From contig OY970338.1 of assembly GCA_963717515.1 (NCBI GenBank), positions 868,001 to 932,000 of the forward strand: DNA of 64,000 bases. The letters run 5' to 3'. The position numbers were made by a program, and so were the translations under genes. Of the stretch, positions 35,213 through 43,912 are shown piece by piece; positions within the stretch are counted from its first letter, which is position 1; each line of letters begins with the position of its first letter. Source of the DNA: CAYXZQ01 sp963717515. Lineage in GTDB: Archaea; Nanobdellota; Nanobdellia; Woesearchaeales; DSVV01. The notes beneath the pieces were generated by a model. It was given only the letters and a program-made list of their open reading frames with translations. It did no database searches and had not been told where the DNA came from.

Positions 35213-36507
35213 GGCGCAGGACAATATATGGGATGACAGTTCTTGCAGTAGTCAGCCTGCTCCCGCTTCTGCCATGGTATTTCCTGGGTCCTGTCAGGGG
35301 GCTTGCCCTCAGCTATGCAAACATCACCCATTCCCTGGGGCAGATCGCCGGGCTGGTCGGGATGACAATGCTTGCCCTGACATTGGTTCTGTCGACAAGG
35401 CTGAAGTTGGTCGAGAAGCTCATGGGAGGGCTTGACAAAGTATATGTAATCCACAGGATATTCGGAAGCATTGCACTCATGCTCCTGCTTCTCCACCCTA
35501 TCATGCTCGTGCTCAAGTTCATCCCTTCAAGCATGGACCTTGCAGCCAGATATCTCCTTCCGGGCCATGGCATCTCTGTTGACCTGGGAATAATCGCTCT
35601 GGCAGGGCTTATCATCCTCCTGGGTGTCACACTCTATGTCAATATCAGGTATCATTACTGGAAGATGTCCCACAAGTTCCTCGGGCTCTTCTTCATCTTT
35701 GCAGTGCTGCACATATTCCTTGTCAGGGGAGCGGCATCAAGAGATTATATATTCCAGGGTTATTACATATTCGCAGGCCTCGTCTCTGCTGTCGGGCTCA
35801 TGGCATTCCTATATACCCTGCTCTTCAAGAGCATCAACCCGATCATATTCCAGGTAAAATCTATCAATGACAGCACAGCAGGCATATATGATATCGAGCT
35901 CTCGCCTGTGAAGAAGATGATGAGGTTCAAGGCAGGACAATTCGCATTCTTCAGGTTCCACAACAGGAAACTTGGAAGGGAATACCACCCATTCTCGATA
36001 GCCTCTCCTTCAGACAGCAAAGACATCAGGGTCATAATAAAGTCCTCAGGCGACTACACGAGCAGGATGAAATACCTGAAAGTGGGCGACAAGGCCTCGG
36101 TCGAGGGCCCATACGGCGGATTTACTGTGGATGACAGGTTTGATGACATGGTCTGGATAGGTGCAGGCATCGGCATAACCCCGTTCATAGCATTGGCAAA
36201 GGATGCCATAGGCAAGGACACCAGCAGCAGGATATCGCTCTATTACTGCGCCAGGAATGACGATGATTTCGTCGCCATGGATGAGCTGATATCAATCGAG
36301 GACGAGCCGAATGTCAGGTTCAAGGTCGTTAAGTGGTGCTCAAGCGAAAAAGGGAGGATGAACCTCGGCGACATAGGGCATATTGACAAGAACACGAAGA
36401 TATACATCTGCGGACCTGGCGGATTCAAGGCCTCGATGATGAGGCAGCTTATTGCATCAGGCATATCAAAAGAGAACATCTTCGAAGAGGAGTTTGACCT
36501 AAGATGA
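35209..36507 (+). CDS. Ferric-reductase-like membrane oxidoreductase with FNR domain
   Basis: 432 residues. Five or six helices carry haem-ligand histidines (IHRIFGSIALMLLLLHPIM and SHKFLGLFFIFAVLHIFLV), as in ferric reductase and NOX proteins. A ferredoxin-NADP reductase module follows: GREYHPFSIASPS binds FAD, VEGPYGGF the phosphate, MVWIGAGIGITPFIAL NAD(P)H and YICGPGGFKASM the C-terminal Cys motif. It should pass electrons from NAD(P)H across the membrane. It starts within the apbE stop and is followed by two overlapping membrane genes. Confidence 0.9.
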   Translation: MRRRTIYGMTVLAVVSLLPLLPWYFLGPVRGLALSYANITHSLGQIAGLVGMTMLALTLVLSTRLKLVEKLMGGLDKVYVIHRIFGSIALMLLLLHPIMLVLKFIPSSMDLAARYLLPGHGISVDLGIIALAGLIILLGVTLYVNIRYHYWKMSHKFLGLFFIFAVLHIFLVRGAASRDYIFQGYYIFAGLVSAVGLMAFLYTLLFKSINPIIFQVKSINDSTAGIYDIELSPVKKMMRFKAGQFAFFRFHNRKLGREYHPFSIASPSDSKDIRVIIKSSGDYTSRMKYLKVGDKASVEGPYGGFTVDDRFDDMVWIGAGIGITPFIALAKDAIGKDTSSRISLYYCARNDDDFVAMDELISIEDEPNVRFKVVKWCSSEKGRMNLGDIGHIDKNTKIYICGPGGFKASMMRQLIASGISKENIFEEEFDLR

Positions 36508-37076
36508 AACTGGGAAAGATAGTCGGATTGGTGATGCTGCTTGCGCTCATGACATATGCGGCAGTGGCCCTTTACGGCACATTGGGCCCGCTTCCTGCAG
36601 GATTGCTCTTTTTCATGATCTCATCTGTCACCTTAACGCTGACAATATTGATGTACAGGCCGGTCCTGAAAAAAGACACTGGATATGTCATATTCCAGGT
36701 GATAATAATATGCGCGGCATTTTCAAGCCTAATCGGGATTGCAAGACTTTACCAGGATAACATGGATACAAGCAGGATGCTTCTCGATAATGCCTATGCA
36801 GAGACTGACTACATCTCAAACCTGAATGCTTATTACTCTGATTATATCACATATCTAGACGGCGAATTGACGAAATTAAACCTGAGCAATGCTGATCTTC
36901 AGGCAAAGATTGCACAGATCAAATCGACACCAATACAAGTCCCGGCCGCACCGTCGGCCCAGCAGAGCCCCACCCCCCCTGCTGAGCAGCAGGTTATCTA
37001 CAACACAATATATGAAGATGTACCACAGAACGAGGATGATGGCCATAACGAGCGAGAGGAGGAGTATGATGACTAA
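36504..37076 (+). CDS. Three-helix membrane protein with extracytoplasmic coiled coil and Pro/Gln/acidic tail
   Basis: 190 residues. Helices near 5-25, 30-50 and 62-82 are followed by a coil (YADNAYAETDYIS-like segment, TKLNLSNADLQAKIAQIK), a Pro/Gln/Ala linker (PAAPSAQQSPTPPAEQQ) and an acidic end (NEDDGHNEREEEYDD). Not recognised. It starts in the stop of the reductase (ATGA) and overlaps the next gene by 11 bases. Probably a structural or docking partner of the reductase. Confidence 0.7.
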   Translation: MKLGKIVGLVMLLALMTYAAVALYGTLGPLPAGLLFFMISSVTLTLTILMYRPVLKKDTGYVIFQVIIICAAFSSLIGIARLYQDNMDTSRMLLDNAYAETDYISNLNAYYSDYITYLDGELTKLNLSNADLQAKIAQIKSTPIQVPAAPSAQQSPTPPAEQQVIYNTIYEDVPQNEDDGHNEREEEYDD

Positions 37077-37449
37077 ACCGCTGAAGATAATCCTGCTTGC
37101 CCTGACTTTTGTGCTTATAGGGCTGATTGTTGTCACCGGACTGGTACTGGAAGCACAGCTCCAGAAGAGCAGGACAGACCTTAACCAGATATACACCAGG
37201 AGAGAGGACCTGCTGAACCAGCAGCAGCAATTAAGCCTCCTTGTATCCCAGATGAACTCGACACTGATGGATGCAATACAGAAGAACACCAATATGACAG
37301 CAGAGCTTGCACAGGTGACCCAGCAGCAGGCTGCATTACAACAGGCAGCACAGCTGCAGACTGTGATAGCAGCACAGCAGCAGACACCTCCACCAACCCC
37401 TGCTCCGCCTCCTGTTGTCGTCAACAGGGTTGTCACCAGGGCATCCTAG
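37066..37449 (+). CDS. Single-helix anchored coiled-coil protein with Gln/Pro-rich tail
   Basis: 127 residues. A helix (IILLALTFVLIGLIVVTGLV, 8-27) anchors an extended coil (LNQIYTRREDLLNQQQQLSLLVSQMNSTL), then runs of Gln/Ala and a PPPTPAPPP linker before NRVVTRAS. The C-terminal TRAS resembles a weak version of flavinylation motifs (S/T-G/A-A-T/S) but lacks the Asp, so ApbE modification here is only a guess. GAGAGGAGGAG precedes the tandem ATG. The stop overlaps the convergent msrB stop by four bases. Confidence 0.65.
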   Translation: MMTKPLKIILLALTFVLIGLIVVTGLVLEAQLQKSRTDLNQIYTRREDLLNQQQQLSLLVSQMNSTLMDAIQKNTNMTAELAQVTQQQAALQQAAQLQTVIAAQQQTPPPTPAPPPVVVNRVVTRAS

Positions 37450-37844
37450 GCAGGGCCCTTCTCTTTGTCTTCCTTGAAATCAAGCGCAACTGAATTTATG
37501 CAGAATCTTTTTCCTGTAGGATTGGGGCCGTCGTCAAATATATGCCCCAGATGGCTTTTGCACCTGTTGCAGACAACTTCTGTCCTATCCATGCCATGGC
37601 TGGTATCCTGCCTGAACTCGACAGACCCTTTGTCAGCATCGTAGAAGCTTGGCCATCCGCAGTCAGAGTGATATTTCGTTCCTGATGAGAACAGGATATT
37701 GCCACACGCAGCACAGGCGTATCTGCCTTCCCTGTCAAAATCCACGTACTTTCCGCTGAAAGGTGCCTCTGTTCCCTTTTCCCTCAGGACATGGTGCTGC
37801 TCAGGGCTGAGCTTCTTTTTCCATCCATCGTCATCCATATCCAT
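37446..37844 (-). CDS. msrB: Peptide methionine (R)-S-oxide reductase, zinc form
   Basis: 132 residues. The active-site Cys is in RFCINSVALDF; the GWPSFYDAD and GHIFDDGPNPTGKRF motifs bind substrate. Two CxxC pairs (CAACG and CNRCKSH) form the structural zinc site. No signal peptide, so it acts in the cytoplasm. The ATG at 37844 follows GGTGGTGA; GTG codons at 37850 and 37853 are less likely. It follows the thioredoxin gene by 13 bases, in the ccdA-thioredoxin-msrB operon. Confidence 0.92.
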   Translation of the reverse strand: MDMDDDGWKKKLSPEQHHVLREKGTEAPFSGKYVDFDREGRYACAACGNILFSSGTKYHSDCGWPSFYDADKGSVEFRQDTSHGMDRTEVVCNRCKSHLGHIFDDGPNPTGKRFCINSVALDFKEDKEKGPA

Positions 37845-37857
37845 CTTCACCACCCAG

Positions 37858-38991
37858 TCAGCCGAATGTGAAAGTGTAAGCCATGAGGCCTTTCTGGGGT
37901 ATATCTATCTCCAGCGTGTGCTCCCTATAATCATTGCCAGGGACAACTGTGTACAGCATATTATCCGACACAGTGATGCTCATCTCAGGCAGCTTGTCCA
38001 CGGAAATATTTATCATGACAGGGGATATTGCGCTTGCTACAAAATAGACATTCTTCGCGTCGTACCTGTAGACTATTGATGCATATCCCATGTTCTCTGC
38101 ATACTGGTCCTGGATGTCCCAAGTGCCCTGAAGATAGAGCTTGTTCTTTTCAATTACAGGTGGAAATTTCAATGTCTGGGTCCCGGTTTTTCCCTGCATG
38201 CCGTTGGCAAACAAGGTATTTTTTGCCGAGCCGAAATAAGTTTCAGGGCTATTGACTTTTGAGAAATCCACATTTACGACGTCAGAAGGCGATGATATGC
38301 TCATGTTCATATCCTCCTTGATGCCCAGGACCTGCGCTCTCTCAGCAAGGGCTTCCTGGATCTTCTGCTCTGTCTCATCATAAGCCCCTTCGCCAATGTG
38401 GTCGTAGACAATGAAGCCGTCGATGTCTATGAGGTATTTTCTTGGCCAGTACCGGTTGTTGTAGGCTGTCCATGTCCTGTATTCATTGTCCAGGACAACA
38501 GGATACATTATTCCTTCTCTCTTGACAGCAGCGAGGACATTGTCATAATCTTTCTCAAACTCAAATTCTGGTGTATGCACGCCTATTATCAATAAGCCGT
38601 CGTCCTTGTAATTGCTATACCATGAATTGAGGTAAGGCGTCGTCCTTTGGCAGTTTATGCAGCTATATGTCCAGAAATCCACAAGAATGACCTTTTTACC
38701 GATGTATTCTGAAATCGTGATGTTCTTATCATCAGTATTGATGTACCCGTCAGGAGATACCAGCTCTTTTGCCCTCTCGTATTTCTTTGATTTCTCCTCT
38801 ATCCTCGCAAGGTCTTGGGCTGTGGGATACCCACCAGAATTTCCATGGCTGCTGCTGACGTTCTCAATTATTATATCAGAATTGCCAGCATTTCCCTGGG
38901 GTTTGTTCGTGGTGCTCTCAAAGTATGCAATAGCTGCGACTATCAGTACAAGCACGATTACAAGCGTTATGGCATTAGTCCTTTTTTTCAT
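37858..38991 (-). CDS. Membrane-anchored thioredoxin-like protein, DipZ/TlpA type
   Basis: 377 residues. An N-terminal helix (8-24) anchors a redoxin domain with the active site SCINCQRTTPYLNSWY, DFWTYS before it and RYWPRKYLID with the cis-proline. The C-terminal 150 residues (YFGSAKNTLFANG, LYLQGTWDIQDQYAEN, IVYRYDAKNVYFVASA) match the beta domain of DipZ-like proteins. It should accept electrons from CcdA and reduce exported partners. Its start overlaps the end of ccdA by 17 bases. Confidence 0.88.
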   Translation of the reverse strand: MKKRTNAITLVIVLVLIVAAIAYFESTTNKPQGNAGNSDIIIENVSSSHGNSGGYPTAQDLARIEEKSKKYERAKELVSPDGYINTDDKNITISEYIGKKVILVDFWTYSCINCQRTTPYLNSWYSNYKDDGLLIIGVHTPEFEFEKDYDNVLAAVKREGIMYPVVLDNEYRTWTAYNNRYWPRKYLIDIDGFIVYDHIGEGAYDETEQKIQEALAERAQVLGIKEDMNMSISSPSDVVNVDFSKVNSPETYFGSAKNTLFANGMQGKTGTQTLKFPPVIEKNKLYLQGTWDIQDQYAENMGYASIVYRYDAKNVYFVASAISPVMINISVDKLPEMSITVSDNMLYTVVPGNDYREHTLEIDIPQKGLMAYTFTFG

Positions 38992-39739
38992 CTTTTTTCA
39001 CCGCCGCAGTCGATGCAAGATAGCTCAGGAAGCCTGGGATGAGCGGAAGCACGCACGGACTCAGAAAAGATACAAGCCCGGCAGAGAATGCGACGCCAAG
39101 ATTCACGAGGCTCACACCCTTGATAGACGCCCCGCCGGATGTGCCTGCATTTATCCAGCTGAGGAGATTGACCGCGCTCTGCCAGTTCGCGACCCTGCTT
39201 AGCTGCTCAGTAAAAACCAGTATCCCTATGAGGATGAGTATCACACCGAAAGCCATCTGGAGATATTCAAGCCATTTGCCGGCCCTGTTAACGAAACGCT
39301 GGGCCTGGGACGTGAAGAGCCCGACAAGAAGGAAAGGGATGCCGAGCCCCAGGGTGTAAGACATGAGTAGGATGAATGCTGAGCCTGCGTTTGTCGTCGC
39401 AAGAGCAAGAATCGCACCTAACGCGGCTGTTACACATGGTGTCCAGCCTACAGCAAATGCAGCACCGAACACAAAAGAGGTAAGGTAATGGGACTTGAAC
39501 CTGCGCTTTACTGCAAACTTATGCTCAGCCTCGAGGAATTTCGGCCGGATGAGCTTGAGCAGATACAGCCCGAAAAATATGATGACTACCCCACCGAGCC
39601 TGCTAAGCCAAATCTGGACAGTGTAGCCCACATTGTTGAGCACTGTCTGGAGAAGGATCCCCAGAATAGAGAATACCAGCGAGAAACCGAGCACAAAGAA
39701 TATGCTGCTCGTGAATGTATCCCAATTCATCTTTTTCAT
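38975..39739 (-). CDS. ccdA: CcdA/DsbD-type thiol-transporting membrane protein
   Basis: 254 residues, six or more helices. The redox cysteines are in SPCVLPLIPGFLSYLA near the C-terminus and WTPCVTAALGAIL in the middle, as in CcdA where each half carries one Cys. Order of the two halves is reversed compared with typical CcdA, whose first helix carries the PCVLPL motif; here the strand reads FFVLGFSLVFSILG first. It moves electrons from cytoplasmic thioredoxin to outside thiol proteins. First gene of the operon, with GGGTGATG before the ATG. Confidence 0.82.
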   Translation of the reverse strand: MKKMNWDTFTSSIFFVLGFSLVFSILGILLQTVLNNVGYTVQIWLSRLGGVVIIFFGLYLLKLIRPKFLEAEHKFAVKRRFKSHYLTSFVFGAAFAVGWTPCVTAALGAILALATTNAGSAFILLMSYTLGLGIPFLLVGLFTSQAQRFVNRAGKWLEYLQMAFGVILILIGILVFTEQLSRVANWQSAVNLLSWINAGTSGGASIKGVSLVNLGVAFSAGLVSFLSPCVLPLIPGFLSYLASTAAVKKDEKKD

Positions 39740-39933
39740 CCTGACATCACCCTCGAAGCAATTAAATATCTTCAGCCTATGCTGATTCCCCTGACTCCCC
39801 TTTGTTTAAGAAATACTTCAAATGATTATTTCTGGGTATGCTTGATTATTATATAAAAGTTTGTTTTTAGTTTTAATATCTCATATTAATAATCAAAAAC
39901 ATTTTATATCCGTGCAACGAATTGAATCTTCCT

Positions 39934-40755
39934 ATGGTTGAAATCCGGTCAGAGAACAGGTTTGTCTGGAGCTTCATCTGGCATATACTGCTGACTCCTG
40001 TCACATTGATCCTGATAATCCTTGGCAAGAAGAAGCCTTCAGAGCTTTTCCGGCCCTTTAGAGAACTTTTCAGGTTCATAATCGAGCCAAAGTTCACCAT
40101 AACAGTCATTGTCATAAACATAGCAGTATTTTTCATCAGTTTTTATATATTGAACGAACAGACAGTAAACAGCCTCGTGAACTACCCCTCAGACCTGCTG
40201 AACCACAGGTTCTACACCCTCATAACTGCCGGATTTTTGCATGCGAACCTATCCCACCTTGCAGGAAACATGCTGGGGATATTCATATTCGGGAGGATCG
40301 TCGAGAGAAGGTTTGGTCCTGCAAGGACTGCCCTTGTCTACTTCGGCGCACTGATTTTGTCCGGACTCTTTGAGTCGCTCATCAACCTGTTCATCTCTGG
40401 CAATAACATCGGCGGCCTGGGGGCTTCGGGGGCGCTGATGGGGCTTGTATCGACAGCGATCCTCATCGACCCGTTCTACATTACATATGAACTCCTGGTG
40501 CCGGTGCCTGTCATGGTTGTCGGTTGGATCGCCATATACGGCGACATATCGGGCGTGCTCAACCCTGTCCAGGACGGCATCGGGCATTTCGCCCATATCG
40601 GCGGATTCTTCTCAATCGGGCTTCTCATGTTCCTCATAGGAGCGGATGACAGATCAAAGCTGAAGAAGGGGTTGATGATAAACATCCTCTCTCTTGCAGT
40701 AGGCGTGGCCCTTTATTTTCTTGTGGTGAAGTACAATTACCTGGGCCTGTCCTAG
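39934..40755 (+). CDS. Rhomboid-family intramembrane serine protease
   Basis: 273 residues. The catalytic serine is in GGLGASGALMGLVS (GxSG), the histidine in IGHFAHIGGFFSIG, and LSHLAGNMLGIFIFG holds the conserved HxxxN. Six helices form the core, with an extra N-terminal region. It cleaves membrane helices of substrate proteins. The ATG at 39934 is preferred over a TTG at 39922; ATTTTATATC lies about 28 bases before it, so it is leaderless. Confidence 0.9.
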   Translation: MVEIRSENRFVWSFIWHILLTPVTLILIILGKKKPSELFRPFRELFRFIIEPKFTITVIVINIAVFFISFYILNEQTVNSLVNYPSDLLNHRFYTLITAGFLHANLSHLAGNMLGIFIFGRIVERRFGPARTALVYFGALILSGLFESLINLFISGNNIGGLGASGALMGLVSTAILIDPFYITYELLVPVPVMVVGWIAIYGDISGVLNPVQDGIGHFAHIGGFFSIGLLMFLIGADDRSKLKKGLMINILSLAVGVALYFLVVKYNYLGLS

Positions 40756-40817
40756 ACTGCTTTGCAGGACCCCTGCAGCTTATCCTGATAAACTTTAAAT
40801 ACACCAGGTCTGCTCTG

Positions 40818-40991
40818 ATGATGATGGACATAAGTCTCACGCCAGGCAGAAACCGAAAAATTGAGGGAGCATTCGCAATCATCGCAGCATTGATTGTGCT
40901 GATTTCAGCGATGTGGAATCCCATAATCTCTGTCATAATTTCAGTATCTGCGCTAGTCCTCTTTGGTATCTGGAAACTCTTGCAAAAATAA
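40818..40991 (+). CDS. Short two-helix membrane protein, 57 aa
   Basis: Three ATG codons in a row begin MMMDISLTPGRNRKIEGAFA then IIAALIVLISAMW and NPIISVIISVSALVLFGIW, ending KLLQK. TTTAAATACACC lies about 25 bases before the first ATG, the leaderless pattern of this genome. It fills the gap between the rhomboid and next membrane gene. Not recognised. Confidence 0.65.
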   Translation: MMMDISLTPGRNRKIEGAFAIIAALIVLISAMWNPIISVIISVSALVLFGIWKLLQK

Positions 40992-41050
40992 TCGCAGGAT
41001 TTGCTGCCAGGCCGCAAATAATAAATATTCCCTGTTGCATGCACTTATCC

Positions 41051-41686
41051 ATGGGAGTAAGAAATGACAATCCTGACAAGGACCACACCTACCTGTACGC
41101 AGCCATATTCTTCCTTGCCATGGCGCTCATCATCTTTTTCAGGAACAATGCGTACTATAGCATCTACAATTCCTTATGGTTCTGCGATTTCAGCCTCATT
41201 CTTTTTTCCGTCGCCTTTTTCATGGAAAATGTCCAGTTCATCAAGGGTCTCATCAACATAGGGCTCATCGCGCAGTTCATCTATATCCTTGATGTCATCA
41301 TGTATATCATCTTTGGCATAACATGGAGCAACATTCCAGCTGAGATGCTGAGCTCTGGTCTGCCCAACATAATATTCTCGCTAGCAATACATCTTTTTTC
41401 AGCCAATCTTGCCCTTTACATCACCTACAGCAGAAAGACAAAACCCTTCTCCCTCTTGTACTCAGCCATGGTCCTGCTGCTGCTGTATTTCCTCACAGTG
41501 TTCATGACACCTCCCTCAAACAATGTAAATTTCATATTCTCATCAGAATTCCTTTTCGGGCTTGATATACCCTTCTATATCTACCTCTGGCCACTGCTGG
41601 CATTCATGGTACTTTCACTGCCAACGTACAGGTTCCAGTCATGGCTTTACCGTCATGCCAGAAAAAATATTGACAAGGCTCAGTAA
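41051..41686 (+). CDS. Multi-helix membrane protein, 211 aa
   Basis: Seven or so hydrophobic segments cover nearly the whole chain (YAAIFFLAMALIIFF, SLILFSVAFFM, LINIGLIAQFIYILDVIMYIIFGI and others). Few polar conserved residues: RKTKPFSLL and NVNFIFSSEF. Function not recognised. The ATG at 41051 follows a TATA-like AATAATAAATATTCC by about 25 bases. Confidence 0.65.
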   Translation: MGVRNDNPDKDHTYLYAAIFFLAMALIIFFRNNAYYSIYNSLWFCDFSLILFSVAFFMENVQFIKGLINIGLIAQFIYILDVIMYIIFGITWSNIPAEMLSSGLPNIIFSLAIHLFSANLALYITYSRKTKPFSLLYSAMVLLLLYFLTVFMTPPSNNVNFIFSSEFLFGLDIPFYIYLWPLLAFMVLSLPTYRFQSWLYRHARKNIDKAQ

Positions 41687-41692
41687 TCGATT

Positions 41693-42895
41693 TCACCATG
41701 CCCTTTCCAGCTTCTCATAAGTCCTGTATTGAATGATCCCCTTTATTATCCCTATCCCTGACACCAGGGCGAACAGAGGATAATATATGAGAGCAAACGG
41801 AAAGAGATACAATAGCTTGTATGCCTCCCTGACTTTCCTTATCATTGGGAGAGCATATGGCACGGAGAAAGCTGTGAAATAAAGATTGCTCAGCAGGTTC
41901 TTTAGAAGGATTGCACCATAGTAGAACGCTGTTAGCTCAAGGTTCTTGAGGCTTGTCGCCCCTTCTGAAACGAGATGGAATGTGTCGATGATATTGTCGA
42001 AGAACACCAACTCCCTGATGACAGAGACTACAAATATGAAGCTCAGCGCTGAGAAGAGGATAATGAAGATGATATGCAACGGGCTCTGTAGCCATTTTTT
42101 ATAATGCTTGATGATGCATTGCGCACCCCCGGAAGACCATCTTATCTTCTGCCTGTACCATGACCTAAGTGTCCTTGGCACTTGCGTCCGGATAGGCTCA
42201 AAGCTCTGCATGACCTTGTAGCCCGCCTCGTTGAGCTTCAGCGCAAGATCCATGTCTTCGACTATCATGTTAGGAGAGAACATGCCGACTTCCTGGAACC
42301 CCTTTTTTTTTACTGCGATGCACCCTCCCCATAATGACAATGTGGATGTTATGTTGTGGGATGCCTGGAGAAAGGAGAGCATGTTGTATTCTATCCACTG
42401 CATGTTTGGCAGGAAACCCGTGTTCTGGGGAGCATAGGGACAGCTTGCTGCAACGACATTCTTCAGCTCAAGCCTTGCGAACATGTCGATAAGAGCCTTC
42501 TTGTTCATCACGACATCTGCATCCACAATCACCAGGACCTCATTGCTTGCCAGATGCGATATCTTGTTCAGCGAGGCTGCTTTTCCCAGGTTTTTCTTGT
42601 TCTCGACTAGCCGGAAGCCGTATGCTTTGCTGAGCCTCTTCAGGGCTTCCAGGGAGTTGTCAGTACTCTTGTCCTCGACAACTATTATCTCGGAGAGCGA
42701 CATGTCATACGATTCACGTATGCTCTCGATTGTTTTCGCGACAGTCGCACCGTCATTGAAGCAAGGGATGAGAAACGACACCCGGGGCGGGGTCTTGAGC
42801 ACCCTCTTTTTCCTGAAGTCGATGCCGCAGAAACCGAGTATTATCAGAAGCAGAAGGGTCAGTGCCCCAAGAGATATGTAAGTCAGGTTCATCAT
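41693..42895 (-). CDS. Membrane glycosyltransferase family 2
   Basis: 400 residues. One N-terminal helix, then a GT-A domain with VSFLIPCFNDGATVAKTIESI, EIIVVEDKSTDNS, VLVIVDADVVM (the DAD metal site), EDMDLALKLNEAGY and QKIRWSSGGAQ (the QxxRW site of processive synthases), and three C-terminal helices. It should polymerise or transfer sugars at the membrane. A 400-residue paralogue lies 2 kb further (44899-46101). ATG follows GGTGAGCC. Confidence 0.9.
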   Translation of the reverse strand: MMNLTYISLGALTLLLLIILGFCGIDFRKKRVLKTPPRVSFLIPCFNDGATVAKTIESIRESYDMSLSEIIVVEDKSTDNSLEALKRLSKAYGFRLVENKKNLGKAASLNKISHLASNEVLVIVDADVVMNKKALIDMFARLELKNVVAASCPYAPQNTGFLPNMQWIEYNMLSFLQASHNITSTLSLWGGCIAVKKKGFQEVGMFSPNMIVEDMDLALKLNEAGYKVMQSFEPIRTQVPRTLRSWYRQKIRWSSGGAQCIIKHYKKWLQSPLHIIFIILFSALSFIFVVSVIRELVFFDNIIDTFHLVSEGATSLKNLELTAFYYGAILLKNLLSNLYFTAFSVPYALPMIRKVREAYKLLYLFPFALIYYPLFALVSGIGIIKGIIQYRTYEKLERAW

Positions 42896-43200
42896 CCTGG
42901 CTCACCTATGCCTTTTTTTACAGTAATCATTTTATCCTTTTATCCATAATGCTCTTTCTGTCAGACCTTGAGCAACACTCATCATATCAGTTATTGAAAA
43001 TAACGGCATAGGAATTATGCTCCCGGTCTTTTTTCCTTTGCCCCCCATCTGGGTTTGAAAAAAATATTGAATTTATAAATATTCCTACTTCACTCAATTC
43101 AATAATTAAATTTATAAATCAAATACGACATTATAAATGCTACATAAGAAGACAAGATAGTCCAGTGCCATGCGATGATAGCCAAAACCCAGCCAAGAAT
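42896..43200. other. Spacer of 305 bases with repeated TATA-like elements
   Basis: No gene seen. TTTATAAAT-type elements stand at 43071-43080, 43111-43120 and 43131-43140 before the DedA-like gene; such a stack suggests several start sites or a regulated promoter. The left part carries the promoter of the glycosyltransferase on the minus strand. Confidence 0.45.
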
Positions 43201-43818
43201 ATGAAAGCAGGCAAAAAAACAATCATAGGTTTAGCGGTTATAATATTGCTGTTCATCGCATCGACCTATTTTGTCGGGCACTACATCTCATTCATCAGGG
43301 ATGCCATACCGAAAGGGCCTTTCAACGGCACCCTCATATATTTCCTGCTCGCCATCTTTGATGCTGTCGCCCTCCCCATACTGATTCCCTTGATCCCCCT
43401 GGCCACTGACCTGTTCGGATTCTTCTGGGCCGCATTGCTCACAATTGCGGGCTGGACAATAGGTGTTGCCCTTGCCTACTTCATCGCAAGGAGATTCGGC
43501 AGGAACATATTAAAGAGGTATGCGTCGTTTGAATCGATAAAAGCGCTAAAGAAGCTTGTCCCGGAAAAAAATATCTTCTGGTTCATCGTCATCTTGAGGA
43601 TATTTCTGCCGCTCGATATAGGAAGCTATTATCTCGGCCTGGTCTCTGACGTGAAATTTAAAAAATATATGGCGGCCTCTTTTATCGGGATAGTGCCTTC
43701 GGCTGTTGCTCTCTCATATTTCGGCGGGCTGCCTGCCGAATATGAAATCATCGGGCTGGTCGCCGGGACAATCATCCTGGGTACTGCTTGCTATATCTGG
43801 AACAGGAGAAAGGGATAG
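43201..43818 (+). CDS. VTT-domain (DedA/YdjX-like) membrane protein
   Basis: 205 residues. About five helices with the VTT (SNARE-associated) core: LPILIPLIPLATDLFGFFWAA, LTIAGWTIGVALAYFIARRFG and RIFLPLDIGSYYLGLVSDVKFKKYMAASFIG. DedA-type proteins help flip polyprenyl or phospholipids. ATG at 43201 is used; a GTG at 43165 lies nearer the TATA element and would add 12 residues (MPCDDSQNPAKN). Confidence 0.83.
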   Translation: MKAGKKTIIGLAVIILLFIASTYFVGHYISFIRDAIPKGPFNGTLIYFLLAIFDAVALPILIPLIPLATDLFGFFWAALLTIAGWTIGVALAYFIARRFGRNILKRYASFESIKALKKLVPEKNIFWFIVILRIFLPLDIGSYYLGLVSDVKFKKYMAASFIGIVPSAVALSYFGGLPAEYEIIGLVAGTIILGTACYIWNRRKG

Positions 43819-43912
43819 GCTTACCCGTCATTCGACAAAACCTTGCTGAACTAGAGCATCGACCGCAGGCCTGACTTTCCAGATATTTCCTGAATTCAAT
43901 ACTTTGCCCCCA

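Noticed and set aside
36876..37436. 186-codon Cys/Val-rich frame on the minus strand
   Set aside because: Antisense of the Gln/Pro-rich coiled-coil genes; GC-rich Gln codons read as Cys on the other strand.
37420..37449. TRAS as a true ApbE flavinylation site
   Set aside because: It lacks the Asp and Gly/Ala of known motifs and sits at the very end of a Pro-rich tail; kept only as a hypothesis.
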